Origin: an uncultured Mucilaginibacter sp.
GTDB taxonomy: Bacteria; Bacteroidota; Bacteroidia; Sphingobacteriales; Sphingobacteriaceae
Assembly (NCBI GenBank): GCA_946479225.1
Contig: CAMLFI010000170.1
Location: 1-6,087, forward strand
Length of the DNA: 6,087 bases
Direction of reading: 5' to 3'
Each line of letters starts with the position of its first letter. Position 1 is the first letter of the stretch. Below the pieces are notes generated by a model. The model was not told where the DNA came from. It saw nothing but the letters and a program-made list of their open reading frames with translations, and did no database searches. This document shows, one piece after another, positions 5,677-6,087 of this stretch. Both the position numbers and the translations under genes were made by a program.

Positions 5677-5717
5677 CTTTATAACGAGTAGATTGAAACC
5701 CTTGGCTCGTTATAAAG
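5677..5717. repeat. 12-base inverted repeat spanning the stop codon of the threonine dehydrogenase gene
   Basis: CTTTATAACGAG (5677-5688) and CTCGTTATAAAG (5706-5717) are perfect inverted copies around a 17-base loop. The right arm includes the TAA stop (5710-5712) and the last coding bases of the minus-strand gene, so its mRNA can fold into a hairpin starting inside the stop region. No T-run follows on the minus strand, so this would be a 3'-end stabilising hairpin or factor-assisted terminator rather than a textbook intrinsic terminator. Confidence 0.55.
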
Positions 5718-6087
5718 CACTGTTTTCTCTGGTCAAATTATCCAACATATCCTTTGTCATCGCTGCCAGATCATATTTAATTTTCCAGCCCCAGTCTTCC
5801 TGCGCTTTGGTATCATCAATTGATTTTGGCCAGCTATCCGCAATGGCCTGGCGCGGGTCGTTATCAGCGTATGTTATTTCAAATTCCGGTAAGTAGTTTT
5901 TTATTTCTGCAGATAGTTGTTCGGGCGTAAAGCTGATGCCCGCCAGGTTGTATGACGAACGGATACTTAATTTATAAGCCGGTGCATCCATCAGCTCAAG
6001 GGTAGCGCGTATGGCGTCGTCCATATACATCATCGGCAAAGCTGTCTCTGCCGATAAGAAACTTTCGTATTTGTTGTTTGCCAAAGC
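5710..6087 (-). CDS. tdh: L-threonine 3-dehydrogenase, short-chain (SDR/epimerase) type, C-terminal part
   Basis: The window holds the last 125 residues; the frame is open to the right edge, so the N-terminal NAD-binding part and the Tyr-x-x-x-Lys catalytic pair lie outside. The visible part is typical of the extended-SDR threonine dehydrogenases of Bacteroidota: FLSAETALPMMYMDDAIRATLELMDAP, then IRSSYNLAGISFTPEQLSAEI, then ADSWPKSIDDTKAQEDWGW, followed by a terminal helix. The enzyme oxidises L-threonine with NAD to 2-amino-3-oxobutyrate, which a CoA ligase (Kbl) turns into glycine and acetyl-CoA; it is cytoplasmic. These proteins are usually a little over 310 residues, so roughly 40 percent is seen. 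A TTG at 6084 is an internal leucine codon, not the start. The gene converges with the secreted-protein gene, and a 12-base inverted repeat covers its stop. Another NAD-dependent epimerase is possible but less likely given the motifs. Confidence 0.87.
   Translation of the reverse strand, partial: ALANNKYESFLSAETALPMMYMDDAIRATLELMDAPAYKLSIRSSYNLAGISFTPEQLSAEIKNYLPEFEITYADNDPRQAIADSWPKSIDDTKAQEDWGWKIKYDLAAMTKDMLDNLTRENSAL

Larger units (their letters stand above)
5467..5699. repeat. Cluster of nine TGAAAC/GTTTCA motifs
   Basis: On the plus strand NTGAAAC starts at 5483, 5492, 5501, 5555, 5565, 5659 and 5693; the complement GTTTCA starts at 5469 and 5651. The first three forward copies form a nine-base tandem repeat (ATGAAACGA, ATGAAACAA, GTGAAACGC). 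The copies at 5555 and 5565 are ten bases apart, and GTTTCAC-C-GTGAAAC at 5651-5665 is a perfect 15-base dyad. The cluster occupies most of the convergent intergenic region 5446-5709, which holds no gene I can support. Function is unknown: a binding-site array or a degenerating intergenic repeat are both possible. Confidence 0.8.

Noticed and set aside
5467..5699. CRISPR array based on repeated GTTTCAC
   Set aside because: Repeats are only 6-9 bases, occur in both orientations, and spacing is irregular (9 to 86 bases) with no constant-length spacers.

Overview
The window looks like chromosomal DNA of a Bacteroidota bacterium, most likely Sphingobacteriaceae (Mucilaginibacter or Pedobacter type). 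This rests on the YebC protein starting with the Bacteroidota-type MGRAFEFRK N-terminus, a short-chain L-threonine dehydrogenase of the kind common in that phylum, signal peptides cut just before a glutamine (LA|Q, ATA|Q), mostly absent Shine-Dalgarno sequences, and degenerate heptamer arrays between genes. The genus is an inference from sequence memory, not from a search.

Layout. Bases 1-279 hold the 3' end of a plus-strand gene for a beta-strand-rich, probably outer-membrane protein. Sixteen bases later a plus-strand gene (296-2431) encodes an exported protein made almost entirely of 20 TPR units; the two probably share a transcript. A minus-strand cluster follows, read from right to left: yebC (4403-3678), a small DUF2442 gene (3613-3398) and an unrecognised gene (3324-2434). 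That last protein has a charged helical N-terminal module and a long, probably disordered tail carrying five copies of GFTPRFKAG. The TPR gene and this gene converge with only two bases between their stop codons. From 4404 to 4620 lies a divergent intergenic region serving yebC and a plus-strand gene (4621-5445) for a secreted protein with a DUF1349-like, concanavalin-type fold. A 264-base convergent intergenic region (5446-5709) full of TGAAAC/GTTTCA motifs and inverted repeats separates it from the minus-strand C-terminal part of L-threonine 3-dehydrogenase, which runs off the right edge.

Functionally the window is mixed: envelope or periplasmic proteins (OMP, TPR, lectin-fold), a translation or regulatory factor (YebC), and amino-acid catabolism (Tdh). 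No mobile element, CRISPR array, tRNA or rRNA was seen. The items most worth a second look are the five-motif GFTPRFKAG protein, whose three peptide-identical copies differ only at synonymous sites, and three different short-period intergenic repeats: a heptamer array that reverses strand in its middle, a second unrelated heptamer array, and the TGAAAC cluster. Each heptamer array ends 5-6 bases upstream of a minus-strand start codon.
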